Shown here one piece after another: positions 40,496 through 47,933 of a stretch of 64,000 nucleotides of DNA; position 1 is the stretch's first letter; every line of letters starts with the position of its first letter. Source of the DNA: JAUQQI01 sp040289115 (GTDB lineage Bacteria; Chloroflexota; Dehalococcoidia; JAUQQI01); contig PSKS01000003.1 of the NCBI GenBank assembly GCA_040289115.1, forward strand, positions 1-64,000, in the 5' to 3' direction. Made by a program: the position numbers and the translations under genes. Under the pieces are notes generated by a model, which had not been told where the DNA came from, ran no database searches, and was given only the letters and a program-made list of their open reading frames with translations.

Positions 40496-41772
40496 GCATC
40501 CTGGGAGGCGTACCGACCGGTGTCGTTCGGCCGGTGGAGGCCGCCTGGCCGGACCTTTCAGCGGGCCGGAAGCGGGCGGCCCGGTCGTACCGGGTCCTGA
40601 AAATCGCCCCGACGGCCTTTTTCTCCGACTACGGCTGCCACGTCCGGATCCTGGAAGAGACTCGGGCCCTGCAGCGGCTCGGCAACCGGGTTGTCATCTG
40701 CACCTACAATACTGGCGCCGACCCGGTCGGCGTCTGCGTCCGGCGGGCCCTTAACACCCCCTGGTGGCGGACGGTCCGGGTTGGGTCGAGCCGGCGCAAG
40801 TTTTTCTACGACTTCTGGCTCCTCCTTAAGGCTTTTGAGACCGCCCTGCTCTTCCGGCCCGATATCATCCACGCCCACTTGCACGAGGGCGCCCTGATCG
40901 GCACGCTAATCGGGCGCATCCTAGGCGTCCCCGTCATCTTCGACTTCCAGGGGAGCCTTACTTCGGAGATGGTCGACCACCGCTTTCTGGACCCTGACAG
41001 CCTTTGGTATAGCCCCCTGCGGCTGCTAGAGTGGGTTATCGACCACTGGGCAGCCGTCATCGTAACCAGCAGCCGCAACGCCGCCGACATCCTGGTCCGG
41101 GATTTCGGCTACCCCCGGGCCAAGGTCAGAACCATCCCCGACTGCGTGGACGCAACGACCTTCAGGCCGCGGTGGCTCCGGGACGACTTGGGGGGAATCG
41201 AGCGGCTCCGAAGCCGGCTGGGCATCCCGCCCGACCGCAAGGTGGTCGTCTACCTCGGGCTCCTGGCCGAGTACCAGGGGATCGGCCTTTTGCTGGAGGC
41301 CGCCCGCCGTCTCATCGACCGGGGCTTGCCGGTTCACTTTCTCATCATGGGGTTTCCGGGCGAGGAGTTTTACCGGCAGCGGGCCGAGCAGTTGGGCGTC
41401 GGTCCGTTCGTAACCTTTACCGGCCGGATAAGCTACGCCCTTGCTCCCGACTACCTGCTCCTTGGGGATGTGGCCGTCTCGCCGAAGCTGAGTGAGACTG
41501 AGGGCAACGGCAAACTGCTTAACTATATGGCTTGCGGCCTGCCTACAGTCGCCTTTGATACGCCGGTGGCCACCGAAATTCTCGGGGACGCCGGGCTCTA
41601 TGCCCGGGCGGGCGATCCCGATTCGCTGGCCGGCCGCATCGCCGAACTGCTCACCGACCCGGTGCGGGCCGAGGCCCTGGGGCGGCGGCTCCGACGGCGG
41701 GCGGAGGCCTATTTCTCCTGGGACTGGGCCGCCCTCCAGTTCGTGGAGCTTTACAAGGAGCTGGTCGGCTGA
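40492..41772 (+). CDS. GT4-family glycosyltransferase
   Basis: A 426-residue GT-B enzyme. The N-domain has RVLKIAPTAFFSDYGCHVRILEE-like sequence, including the GxxH-type acceptor site, with FRPDIIHAHLHEGALIG near 130. The C-domain has VVVYLGLLAEYQGIGLLLEAA near 250 and the donor site SPKLSETEGNGKLLNYMACGLPTVAF with the catalytic Glu pair (EX7E-like) near 345. It transfers a sugar from a nucleotide donor; acceptor unknown. It stands alone without other polysaccharide genes. The end overlaps the convergent helicase gene by 22 bp. Confidence 0.88.
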   Translation: MSILGGVPTGVVRPVEAAWPDLSAGRKRAARSYRVLKIAPTAFFSDYGCHVRILEETRALQRLGNRVVICTYNTGADPVGVCVRRALNTPWWRTVRVGSSRRKFFYDFWLLLKAFETALLFRPDIIHAHLHEGALIGTLIGRILGVPVIFDFQGSLTSEMVDHRFLDPDSLWYSPLRLLEWVIDHWAAVIVTSSRNAADILVRDFGYPRAKVRTIPDCVDATTFRPRWLRDDLGGIERLRSRLGIPPDRKVVVYLGLLAEYQGIGLLLEAARRLIDRGLPVHFLIMGFPGEEFYRQRAEQLGVGPFVTFTGRISYALAPDYLLLGDVAVSPKLSETEGNGKLLNYMACGLPTVAFDTPVATEILGDAGLYARAGDPDSLAGRIAELLTDPVRAEALGRRLRRRAEAYFSWDWAALQFVELYKELVG

Positions 41773-44075
41773 CCCCGTCCGGCCAGAGCCAGCAGGCGCT
41801 CCAGAATAAGGACTGCCGCCCGCTTGTCCAGGGGCTGGTTATTGTTTCCGCATTTGGGGCTCTGGATGCAGGCCGGGCAGCCGTCCTGGCATTCGCACTC
41901 CCGGATGAGCTTGAGGGTTGCGGCCCAGAGCTCTTCGAGGATTTCGTAGCCCTTCTCAGCGATGCCGACACCCCCGGCGTGGCCGTCGTAAATAAACACG
42001 GCCGGCCGGTGGCCGACGTCCGGGTGGGCCGGGGTGGAGAGGCCGCCGATGTCCCGCCGGTCGCAGAGGGCGAAGAGGGGCAGCAAGCCGATGCCGGCGT
42101 GCTCGGCGGCATGGAGGCCGCCGGCAAAGTCGAGGCCGAGCCGGAGGCACTCCCGCTCCAGCTCCTCAGGTACCGTCCACCAAACTGCCATCGTTCGGAT
42201 GGTCTGGGGCGGCAGGTCGAGGGGTTCCTCCCCGATGACCTCCTCGGTGAACTGCCGCTTTTTGCGGTAGCCGACCACCAGGGTGGTGACCTCAACCTCG
42301 CCCAGGCCCACCTCCACCGCCCCAAGGGTTTGGCTCCGGAGAGGCCGGACTAGGCGGATGGTGGTGAGGTCTTTGACCTGGGTGTAGTAGTTGACCTCAA
42401 CGGGCCGGGCGTAGGCCCGGCGGCCCACCAGGTCCAGGTCCTCAATCAGGTAGGTTTCGCCTTGGTGGAGGTAGACGGCCCCGGGGTGGATTTGAAAGAA
42501 GGCCACGGTGCCGTCCACGGTCTCAAGCAGGGCGCCGCCCCGGCTCAGGTCGACCACCTCGTAGTCGGCCTCGGAGGTAGACCGGATATCCACGTGCTCG
42601 GCGGGATAGCCGACGTCGGCGCTGGGGTAAAAGTGGCCGTTCCGCCAGCGCAGCAGGCCCCGCTCGGTAAGCTCGGCCAGAAGGGGCCGGGCGGCCGGTC
42701 CGAAGCAGTCTTCGTCGTCCCGGATGGGGAGCTCGTAGGCGGCGCAGAGGAGGTGGGGCCTCAGGATGTGCGGATTGTCGGGGTTTATGAGGGCGCTTTC
42801 GTGGGGCCGTCCGAAGAGGGCCTGGGGCTCCCGCATGAAATACTGGTCCAGGGGATCGTCGTAGGCGACCAGCACGCTGAGGGAGGGCTCGGTGCCCCGG
42901 CCGGACCGACCGGCCTGCTGCCAGGTGCTGGCGATACTACCCGGATACCCGGTGAGCACGGTGGCCCCCAGGTCGCCGATATCTACCCCCAGCTCCAGGG
43001 CTGTGGTGGCCGCAACCCCAAGGAGCTCCCCCGTAAAGAGGGCCCGCTCGAGACGGCGGCGCTCCTCGGGGAGGTATCCGGCCCGATAGGTGGCAATCCG
43101 GCCGGCCAGGTCGGAGGCGTGGCGACTCAAGTAGTCCCGGGCGTAGATGCTGATAAGCTCAGCCAGCCGTCGGGTGCGGGCGAACACGATAGTTCGGACG
43201 CCGCTCCGAACCAGCTCGGCAAAGAGCCAGGCGGCCTCGACGTTGGCGCTTCGGCGGGTGCCCAAGTAGCGGTCGATGACGGGCGGATTCCAGAGGACGA
43301 AGTCCTTCGGGCCGTGGGGCGAGCCGTCGGCGTCCACCACCTGGACTTCTTCCCCCACCAGCCGCCGCAAGTGTTCCCCCGGGTTGGCGATGGTGGCCGA
43401 GGCAGCGATTACCTGGGGCCGGCTGCCGTAGCGGGCGCAGAGGCGCCGCAGGCGGCGGAAGACGTTGGCGACGTGGGACCCGAAAACGCCCCGGTAAACG
43501 TGGGCCTCGTCGATGACCAGAAAACGGAGATTGCGCAGCAGGGGCGCCCAGCCGCCGTGGTTGGGAAGGATGCCCAGGTGGAGCATGTCGGGGTTAGTGA
43601 GCACCAGCCGGGCCGACCGCTTGATCCTGGACCGCTCGGCCGGGGGCGTGTCCCCATCGAAAGTGGCGACCCCAAGCCGGTCGAAGTCCGGCCCCAGCAT
43701 CTCCCGCAGGGACCGGAGCTGGTCCTGGGCCAGGGCCTTGGTGGGAAAAAGATAAAGGGCCCGGGCCAGGCGGTCCCGAAAGAGGGCCTCCAGGACGGGA
43801 ACATGGTAGCAGAGGCTCTTACCGCTGGCCGTGGAGGTGGCGACGATGACCGATTCGCCCCGCCGGGCGTAGTTTATGGCCTGGGCCTGATGGGAATAAA
43901 GCGCCCGGACTCCGGCCCGGGCCAGGGCCCGGGCCACCGGCTCCGGAAGGGGAGCTTCCAGCTCCCCGTAAACGGGCGGCCGAGCCGAGAGCCGTTCGAC
44001 GTGAACCACCTGGCCCCGGTAATCGGGGCTCGCCTGAAGGCGCTCGATAACCCGGGTCGGGTCGGCCGGTGTCAT
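41751..44075 (-). CDS. DEAD/DEAH helicase of the MrfA (YprA) family with DUF1998
   Basis: A 774-residue SF2 helicase. The Q/I motifs are ALYSHQAQAINYARRG and ATSTASGKSLCYHVP, motif II is VIDEAHVYRG, motif III is ASATIANP, and motif VI is WQQAGRSGRG. The C-terminal DUF1998 zinc site reads ECECQDGCPACIQSPKCGNNN. MrfA of Bacillus subtilis repairs mitomycin-type adducts together with MrfB; no mrfB-like exonuclease is next to it here. It follows DUF503 by 24 bp. Confidence 0.88.
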   Translation of the reverse strand: MTPADPTRVIERLQASPDYRGQVVHVERLSARPPVYGELEAPLPEPVARALARAGVRALYSHQAQAINYARRGESVIVATSTASGKSLCYHVPVLEALFRDRLARALYLFPTKALAQDQLRSLREMLGPDFDRLGVATFDGDTPPAERSRIKRSARLVLTNPDMLHLGILPNHGGWAPLLRNLRFLVIDEAHVYRGVFGSHVANVFRRLRRLCARYGSRPQVIAASATIANPGEHLRRLVGEEVQVVDADGSPHGPKDFVLWNPPVIDRYLGTRRSANVEAAWLFAELVRSGVRTIVFARTRRLAELISIYARDYLSRHASDLAGRIATYRAGYLPEERRRLERALFTGELLGVAATTALELGVDIGDLGATVLTGYPGSIASTWQQAGRSGRGTEPSLSVLVAYDDPLDQYFMREPQALFGRPHESALINPDNPHILRPHLLCAAYELPIRDDEDCFGPAARPLLAELTERGLLRWRNGHFYPSADVGYPAEHVDIRSTSEADYEVVDLSRGGALLETVDGTVAFFQIHPGAVYLHQGETYLIEDLDLVGRRAYARPVEVNYYTQVKDLTTIRLVRPLRSQTLGAVEVGLGEVEVTTLVVGYRKKRQFTEEVIGEEPLDLPPQTIRTMAVWWTVPEELERECLRLGLDFAGGLHAAEHAGIGLLPLFALCDRRDIGGLSTPAHPDVGHRPAVFIYDGHAGGVGIAEKGYEILEELWAATLKLIRECECQDGCPACIQSPKCGNNNQPLDKRAAVLILERLLALAGRGQPTSSL

Positions 44076-44099
44076 CCGTCCACTGACCGTCGGCGAGGC

Positions 44100-44390
44100 T
44101 CAGGCGTGGATGAACTCCAGCTCGTAGTCGAGCAGTTCGGCCTCGGCCCGGGCCAGCCGGATGGTCTCGATGACCCGGCTGAGGACCTCGTTGGCGTGGC
44201 CCTCCTCGGAGCTTACGCAGCTTATACCAAGGATCGCCGACTGCCAGAGGTCCTGGTCTTCCACCTCGGCGATGGCCACGTTGTAGCGGCCCCTTACCCG
44301 GTCAATGATGGACTTAATGGCCTGGCGCTTGCCTTTAAGGCTGTGGTTATCCGGCAAGTAGAGCCGGACGCGGCAATACCCGATCACCAT
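44100..44390 (-). CDS. DUF503 family protein
   Basis: A 96-residue ferredoxin-like-fold protein, VIGYCRVRLYLPDNHSLKGKRQ then IKSIIDRVRGRYNVAIAEVE, typical of DUF503 (YlxP-like). In Bacillota ylxP usually lies near infB and rbfA and is thought to be linked to ribosome assembly. Here it stands between hpf and the helicase gene, beginning two bases after the hpf stop, so it keeps a ribosome-related neighbour. Confidence 0.85.
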   Translation of the reverse strand: MVIGYCRVRLYLPDNHSLKGKRQAIKSIIDRVRGRYNVAIAEVEDQDLWQSAILGISCVSSEEGHANEVLSRVIETIRLARAEAELLDYELEFIHA

Positions 44391-44392
44391 CT

Positions 44393-44983
44393 TTAGCCGA
44401 GATTCGGGACGATTAGCCCTAGGGTGCCGTCCTTGCGCCGGTAAAGGACGTTAATGCTGTCCGTTTCAACGTTGTAAAAAACGAAGAATTGATAATCGGT
44501 CAGGGCCATCTCCTCGATGGCCTCATCCACCGTCACTGGCTTAAGCTCCAGCTCCTTAACAGCCGTAATTTTACGGTCAGGTGCCTCAAGAGGGGATTCC
44601 CCTTCCGGGGGCGTCTCGGCTACCGGCATGGTGCGCACCGAAGCTTGGGCCAGCTCATCCTTTAGCCGGGGCCGGTGCTCCTGAAGCCGGTCCCGAAGGC
44701 GTTCGATTTCGTCCTTAAGAAGGTCGGTGGCCTGGTCGATGGCAGCCCGGGGGTCAGCCGCAGCCTCCTCAACTCGGACGAGCTTGTCCCCAACCCAAAG
44801 GGTGATCTCAGAATAGAACCGGCGGTCGGCATCCCGGACGTCGTCGTAGCCGACCTCGACCCGAACCGGGTTAATCAGACCCTGTAGGTGGCGAATGAGC
44901 CGACCAACCTTTCGGGTTATGTACTCTTCAAGGGCCGGGGAAAGTTCGAGCTGCTTGGCGTTTACGATTACCTGAGGCTCCAA
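44393..44983 (-). CDS. hpf: Ribosome hibernation promoting factor, long form
   Basis: About 196 residues. The N-terminal S30AE domain runs from VIVNAKQLELSPALEEYITRKVG to about 100. A linker follows, then the C-terminal dimerisation domain (DEAIEEMALTDYQFFVFYNVE, NVLYRRKDGTLGLIVP) that lets long HPF form 100S ribosome dimers. I place the start at a TTG (44983) because GGAGG stands eight bases upstream. The in-frame ATG at 45010 has no ribosome site and would put that GGAGG inside the gene. First of three genes with DUF503 and the helicase. Confidence 0.88.
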   Translation of the reverse strand: MEPQVIVNAKQLELSPALEEYITRKVGRLIRHLQGLINPVRVEVGYDDVRDADRRFYSEITLWVGDKLVRVEEAAADPRAAIDQATDLLKDEIERLRDRLQEHRPRLKDELAQASVRTMPVAETPPEGESPLEAPDRKITAVKELELKPVTVDEAIEEMALTDYQFFVFYNVETDSINVLYRRKDGTLGLIVPNLG

Positions 44984-45128
44984 CAACCTCACCTCCAAGG
45001 TTTTAGGCATATCTTTTGACGGGCTACTTCCAGTTTACCAGAATTGGGTCCCTTTCATGGGGTGAATTTGCCTGTCCCCCTTCGGGTGCCGGGCAGCCGC
45101 CGGTCGGCCCCAATAGGGTGGGGGTTAC

Positions 45129-45335
45129 TCACTCGATGTAGGTCGAGGTGGGCTCCGCGGCGGTCAGGCTCTGTTCGGCGCAACCTCCGTAGGTGCAGCA
45201 GCAAGGACCACCCTGCGCACAACCCTCGCAGCAGAACCTGAGGCCATTCTGAGCGTAAGGTTCACCCGGAATCTCGAGCAAGCAGTTTGCGCAGACCAGC
45301 CGCTGCCGCCCGCGGTGCTGGAAAGGCCTGCCCAT
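45129..45335 (-). CDS. Small Cys-rich metal-binding protein
   Basis: A 68-residue protein with ten Cys: LVCANCLLEIPGEP, LRFCCEGCAQGGPC and CCTYGGCAEQ. The CANC knuckle followed by FCCEGC recalls the TRASH/heavy-metal-ATPase N-terminal pattern, and the tail is metallothionein-like. It probably binds zinc or copper. ATG 45335 follows AAAGGAC; longer in-frame starts include a hairpin. It has its own promoter and a leader of about 120 bases with a strong hairpin. It is not a known family to me. Confidence 0.6.
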   Translation of the reverse strand: MGRPFQHRGRQRLVCANCLLEIPGEPYAQNGLRFCCEGCAQGGPCCCTYGGCAEQSLTAAEPTSTYIE

Positions 45336-45398
45336 AGCCCGTCCTTTCCAAAAGGTCTTGCTCGACCCGCCGTTAACAACCCCGAACGGAAAAGACAA

Positions 45399-45431
45399 GC
45401 CCGCCCCCGACGAAAACGAGGGCGGGCTCTA
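45399..45431 (-). terminator. Hairpin in the leader of the Cys-rich gene
   Basis: AGCCCGCCC (minus strand) pairs with GGGCGGGCT across a loop containing TCGTTTTCGTC, followed by TGTCTTTT. It is terminator-like but lies between the promoter and the gene, hence a possible attenuator. Confidence 0.45.
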
Positions 45432-45462
45432 AGGTACGTTCAGGGTTCCCATTACCAACTGT

Positions 45463-45491
45463 AAGTTAACAAATCCTTAAAGCCCTGTCAA
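45463..45491 (-). promoter_or_regulatory. Promoter of the Cys-rich gene
   Basis: Minus strand: perfect TTGACA (45491-45486), 17 bases, TAACTT (45468-45463). Confidence 0.6.
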
Positions 45492-45665
45492 CAAGGGTTC
45501 GTAAACGCCGGACCCTGGGTTCTCGCCCAGGGTCTCGCCGGAAGCCTCCCCCAGGACCTTCCAGTTATTTGCACAATCGCTTGCCTTTTCGAGGAACGCA
45601 CGGCTGTGCGCCGCGACGACATCTGGGTTGTTTGCAATTACCTGGGCGGCAGCTCTTGAAAGCAC
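45477..45665 (-). CDS. Hypothetical small ORF, doubtful
   Basis: A 62-codon frame from a GTG, with AAAQVIANNPDVVAAHSRAFL as its only protein-like stretch. No ribosome site is clear and no family is recognised. It overlaps the promoter of the Cys-rich gene. It may be a gene remnant. Confidence 0.2.
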   Translation of the reverse strand: MLSRAAAQVIANNPDVVAAHSRAFLEKASDCANNWKVLGEASGETLGENPGSGVYEPLLTGL

Positions 45666-45741
45666 GGTGGGGGCGGGGTAGAATGAATCTGGGTGGCCCC
45701 CAGGTTACTTCAGGGTCCCGTTTGGGCTTGGGTTTCACCGG

Positions 45742-45830
45742 GCCGAGGTGGCGGAACTGGCAGACGCAGGGGACTTAAAATCCCCCGCCCCGGACGGGGC
45801 ATGCGGGTTCGAGTCCCGCCCTCGGCACCA
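45742..45830 (+). tRNA. tRNA-Leu (TAA)
   Basis: A class II tRNA with long variable arm. The acceptor stem is GCCGAGG/CCTCGGC. The anticodon stem is GGGGA/TCCCC around CTTAAAA (anticodon TAA). The variable arm is GCCCCGGACGGGGC. The T arm is GCGGG TTCGAGT CCCGC. The CCA is encoded (45828-45830), unlike in the tRNA-Gly of this window. Confidence 0.97.
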
Positions 45831-45874
45831 TTGCGGCGGAGCCCTAGGGGATACCTGCGCGGCTATAAAGAGCG

Positions 45875-46996
45875 TCAACCCGGCCCCAGGGAGCCCCACT
45901 CGACGACGGCCTTAATCTCCCCAGGCTGGTGGGCCTGAAGGGCCTCTATGGCCCGGTCCACCGGGTAGCGGTGGGTGATTAGGCTCCCCACCCGCGCCAT
46001 TCCCCAGCGCCGGGTCGCGGCGACCAGGTCGTCCACGGCGAGCTGGTAGTGGTCCCGGGCCGCATTCACGCTGCCCACCAGAAGCAGATTCGCTAATACA
46101 AGGCGGCGAACCAGGTCTGCCGCCGGAATCTTCAGGGGTCGTTCCTCGCCGGGAAGCCCGGTCAGCACCAGGACTCCCCCTGGGGCTACCAGCTCGGCCA
46201 GGTTAAAGCTCAGCTGGGCGACCCCGGCTGCCTCAAGGACCAGGTCGAAGCGGCCGAGGCCGGCCGCGGCCCGCTCCGGGCTCAGTCCGCGGCCGTCGAT
46301 GTAGTGGCCGCCGATGGCTTCAAGCCAAGCCGGGCGGGCCGTCTCCCGGCCCACAATATCGAGGCCCCACACCTCGGCGTTGCGCAGCCGCAGGGCCATG
46401 GCTCCCAGCAGGCCCACCGGCCCCAGGCCAACCACTAGGCAGCGCCGGCCGTAAAGCCAGTAAGGCGTAGCCTGGGCATCGGGCAGCCTGGCAAACTGAA
46501 TGTGAATGGCCTCGTCGATGGCCTTCTCCACCACGGAGAGGGGCTCCACCAGGACGCCGGCTTCCCCGAGCTCCGGCGGCACCCGGACGATATAGGCCTC
46601 CCGGTCGACCACGTACTCGGCTTGGAACCCGTCCAGGCCCCAGATGCCGCGCTCGCGGAAGCGGCCGGTGCGGCACATGTCCGACCGGCCCATCAGGCAC
46701 GGAAGGTCTTGACCGCAGCCGCGCCTGACGGTAAATACGGCCAGGTCCCCAGGTTTGACCCGGCTGACAGTCCGCCCGACTTCGACGACACGCCCCAGCA
46801 GCTCGTGGCCAAGCACGAGGTCGGCTAGGCCCTCCGGGGCCTTAGCCCGGCCGCCGGCGACTTCCTCCCGGTCGGTGCCGCAAATGCCGACCCGCAAGAC
46901 CTGGAGTTTGACCTCGTCGTCTTCCGTCAGCGCCGGTTCCGGGCGCTCAACGGGGAAGATCCCCGGCTGACCGGGCTTTACGGCCAGGGCCAGCAT
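45875..46996 (-). CDS. Zinc-dependent glucose 1-dehydrogenase (archaeal-type)
   Basis: A 373-residue medium-chain dehydrogenase. The catalytic zinc Cys is in VGICGTDREE, followed by GHELLGRV. The region VRRGCGQDLPCLMGRSDMC resembles the structural-site loop of archaeal glucose dehydrogenases, and GIWGLDGFQAEYVV follows. The NAD(P) fold (CLVVGLGPVGLLGAMALRLR) and a Gdh C-terminal domain (LVGSVNAARDHYQLAVDDL) complete it. It would oxidise glucose or a related aldose to the lactone. Last gene of an operon with a 6-phosphogluconate dehydrogenase and a debranching enzyme. Confidence 0.82.
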   Translation of the reverse strand: MLALAVKPGQPGIFPVERPEPALTEDDEVKLQVLRVGICGTDREEVAGGRAKAPEGLADLVLGHELLGRVVEVGRTVSRVKPGDLAVFTVRRGCGQDLPCLMGRSDMCRTGRFRERGIWGLDGFQAEYVVDREAYIVRVPPELGEAGVLVEPLSVVEKAIDEAIHIQFARLPDAQATPYWLYGRRCLVVGLGPVGLLGAMALRLRNAEVWGLDIVGRETARPAWLEAIGGHYIDGRGLSPERAAAGLGRFDLVLEAAGVAQLSFNLAELVAPGGVLVLTGLPGEERPLKIPAADLVRRLVLANLLLVGSVNAARDHYQLAVDDLVAATRRWGMARVGSLITHRYPVDRAIEALQAHQPGEIKAVVEWGSLGPG

Positions 46997-47003
46997 CCAC
47001 CCA

Positions 47004-47918
47004 TCACCCGCTTGCCCCGGCCCGCCGGTGGACGGGGTGGCCCCCGTACTGGTTGCGCAAGAGGGCGACAGCCTTGGCCGCCGGCGAATCTACATCCCGG
47101 TACTGCATGAGGGCGGTCTGGGCCGTGCCCGTGACCGGGACAGGTATATCCCGCTCCAGGGCCCAGGCCAGCACCCACTTGACCTCGCCTGTGTCCTCAA
47201 CGTAGGTGGACAGGGGGCTGAGGTCGGAGTTTTGGGCCAGGGCCCGTCCCATGAGGTCCACCAGCCAGCTGCGGATCACCGAGCCGTGGACCCAGTTGTT
47301 GAAAAGGCCGGGCAAGTCGAGCCGGTAATCCGAGGCCAGCAGGAGCTCCACGCCCTCGGCGATGGCCTGGACCATTCCGAACTCTATTGCGTTGTGGACC
47401 AGCTTCACGAAGTGGCCGGCACCCGGCGGGCCGGCGTAAAAGACGGCTTCGTCGTCGGCAGCCAGCGCCCGTAGAACCGGTCGAATGGCCGCAAACGCTT
47501 CCTGGTCACCCCCCACCATAAAGCAGGCCCCGGACCTGGCACCGGGAATGCCCCCGCTGGTGCCGACGTCCAGAAACTTAATGCCCCGCTGGGCGAAGAG
47601 GTTGTAACGCCGCCGGGAGTCTTCCCAGTGGGAGTTCCCCCCGTCGGCCACGATATCCCCCGGCTGAAACACGGTCAGAAGCTGACGGCAGACCCCATCG
47701 GTGGGCTCCCCGTGGGGCACATAAATTAGGGCGGTGCGCGGGGGGCGGAGGTGGGCAGCTAGCTCGGCCAGGGAAGCGGCCGGCTCGAGGCCGAGTCCGG
47801 CCAGCTCCTCCCGTACCCTGATGTCTGGGTCATAGCCCACCACCCGACATCCCTTCGCCAGGGCCTGACGGGCAAGGTTTCCGCCCATGCGCCCCAAGCC
47901 GATGATGCCAAACTCCAT
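47004..47918 (-). CDS. 6-phosphogluconate dehydrogenase, short NAD-type (YqeC/GndA-like)
   Basis: About 304 residues, against about 470 for the classical enzyme. FGIIGLGRMGGNLARQAL is the dinucleotide site, DGGNSHWEDSRRR and VGTSGGIPGARSGACFMVGG are substrate signatures, and GAGHFVKLVHNAIEFGMVQA carries the catalytic Lys. The C-terminal tail ends with YRDVDSPAAKAVALLRNQYGGH. It oxidatively decarboxylates 6-phosphogluconate to ribulose 5-phosphate. ATG 47918 follows GGAAGGTGG; a GTG nine bases earlier is less likely. Middle gene of the sugar operon. Confidence 0.88.
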   Translation of the reverse strand: MEFGIIGLGRMGGNLARQALAKGCRVVGYDPDIRVREELAGLGLEPAASLAELAAHLRPPRTALIYVPHGEPTDGVCRQLLTVFQPGDIVADGGNSHWEDSRRRYNLFAQRGIKFLDVGTSGGIPGARSGACFMVGGDQEAFAAIRPVLRALAADDEAVFYAGPPGAGHFVKLVHNAIEFGMVQAIAEGVELLLASDYRLDLPGLFNNWVHGSVIRSWLVDLMGRALAQNSDLSPLSTYVEDTGEVKWVLAWALERDIPVPVTGTAQTALMQYRDVDSPAAKAVALLRNQYGGHPVHRRAGASG

Positions 47919-47933
47919 ATCAGCCACCTTCCT

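Noticed and set aside
42462..44396. Plus-strand ORF of 644 codons
   Set aside because: It is antisense to the MrfA-type helicase and DUF503, whose motifs are unmistakable. It is composed of Gly/Pro/Asp/His-rich sequence typical of shadow frames in GC-rich DNA.
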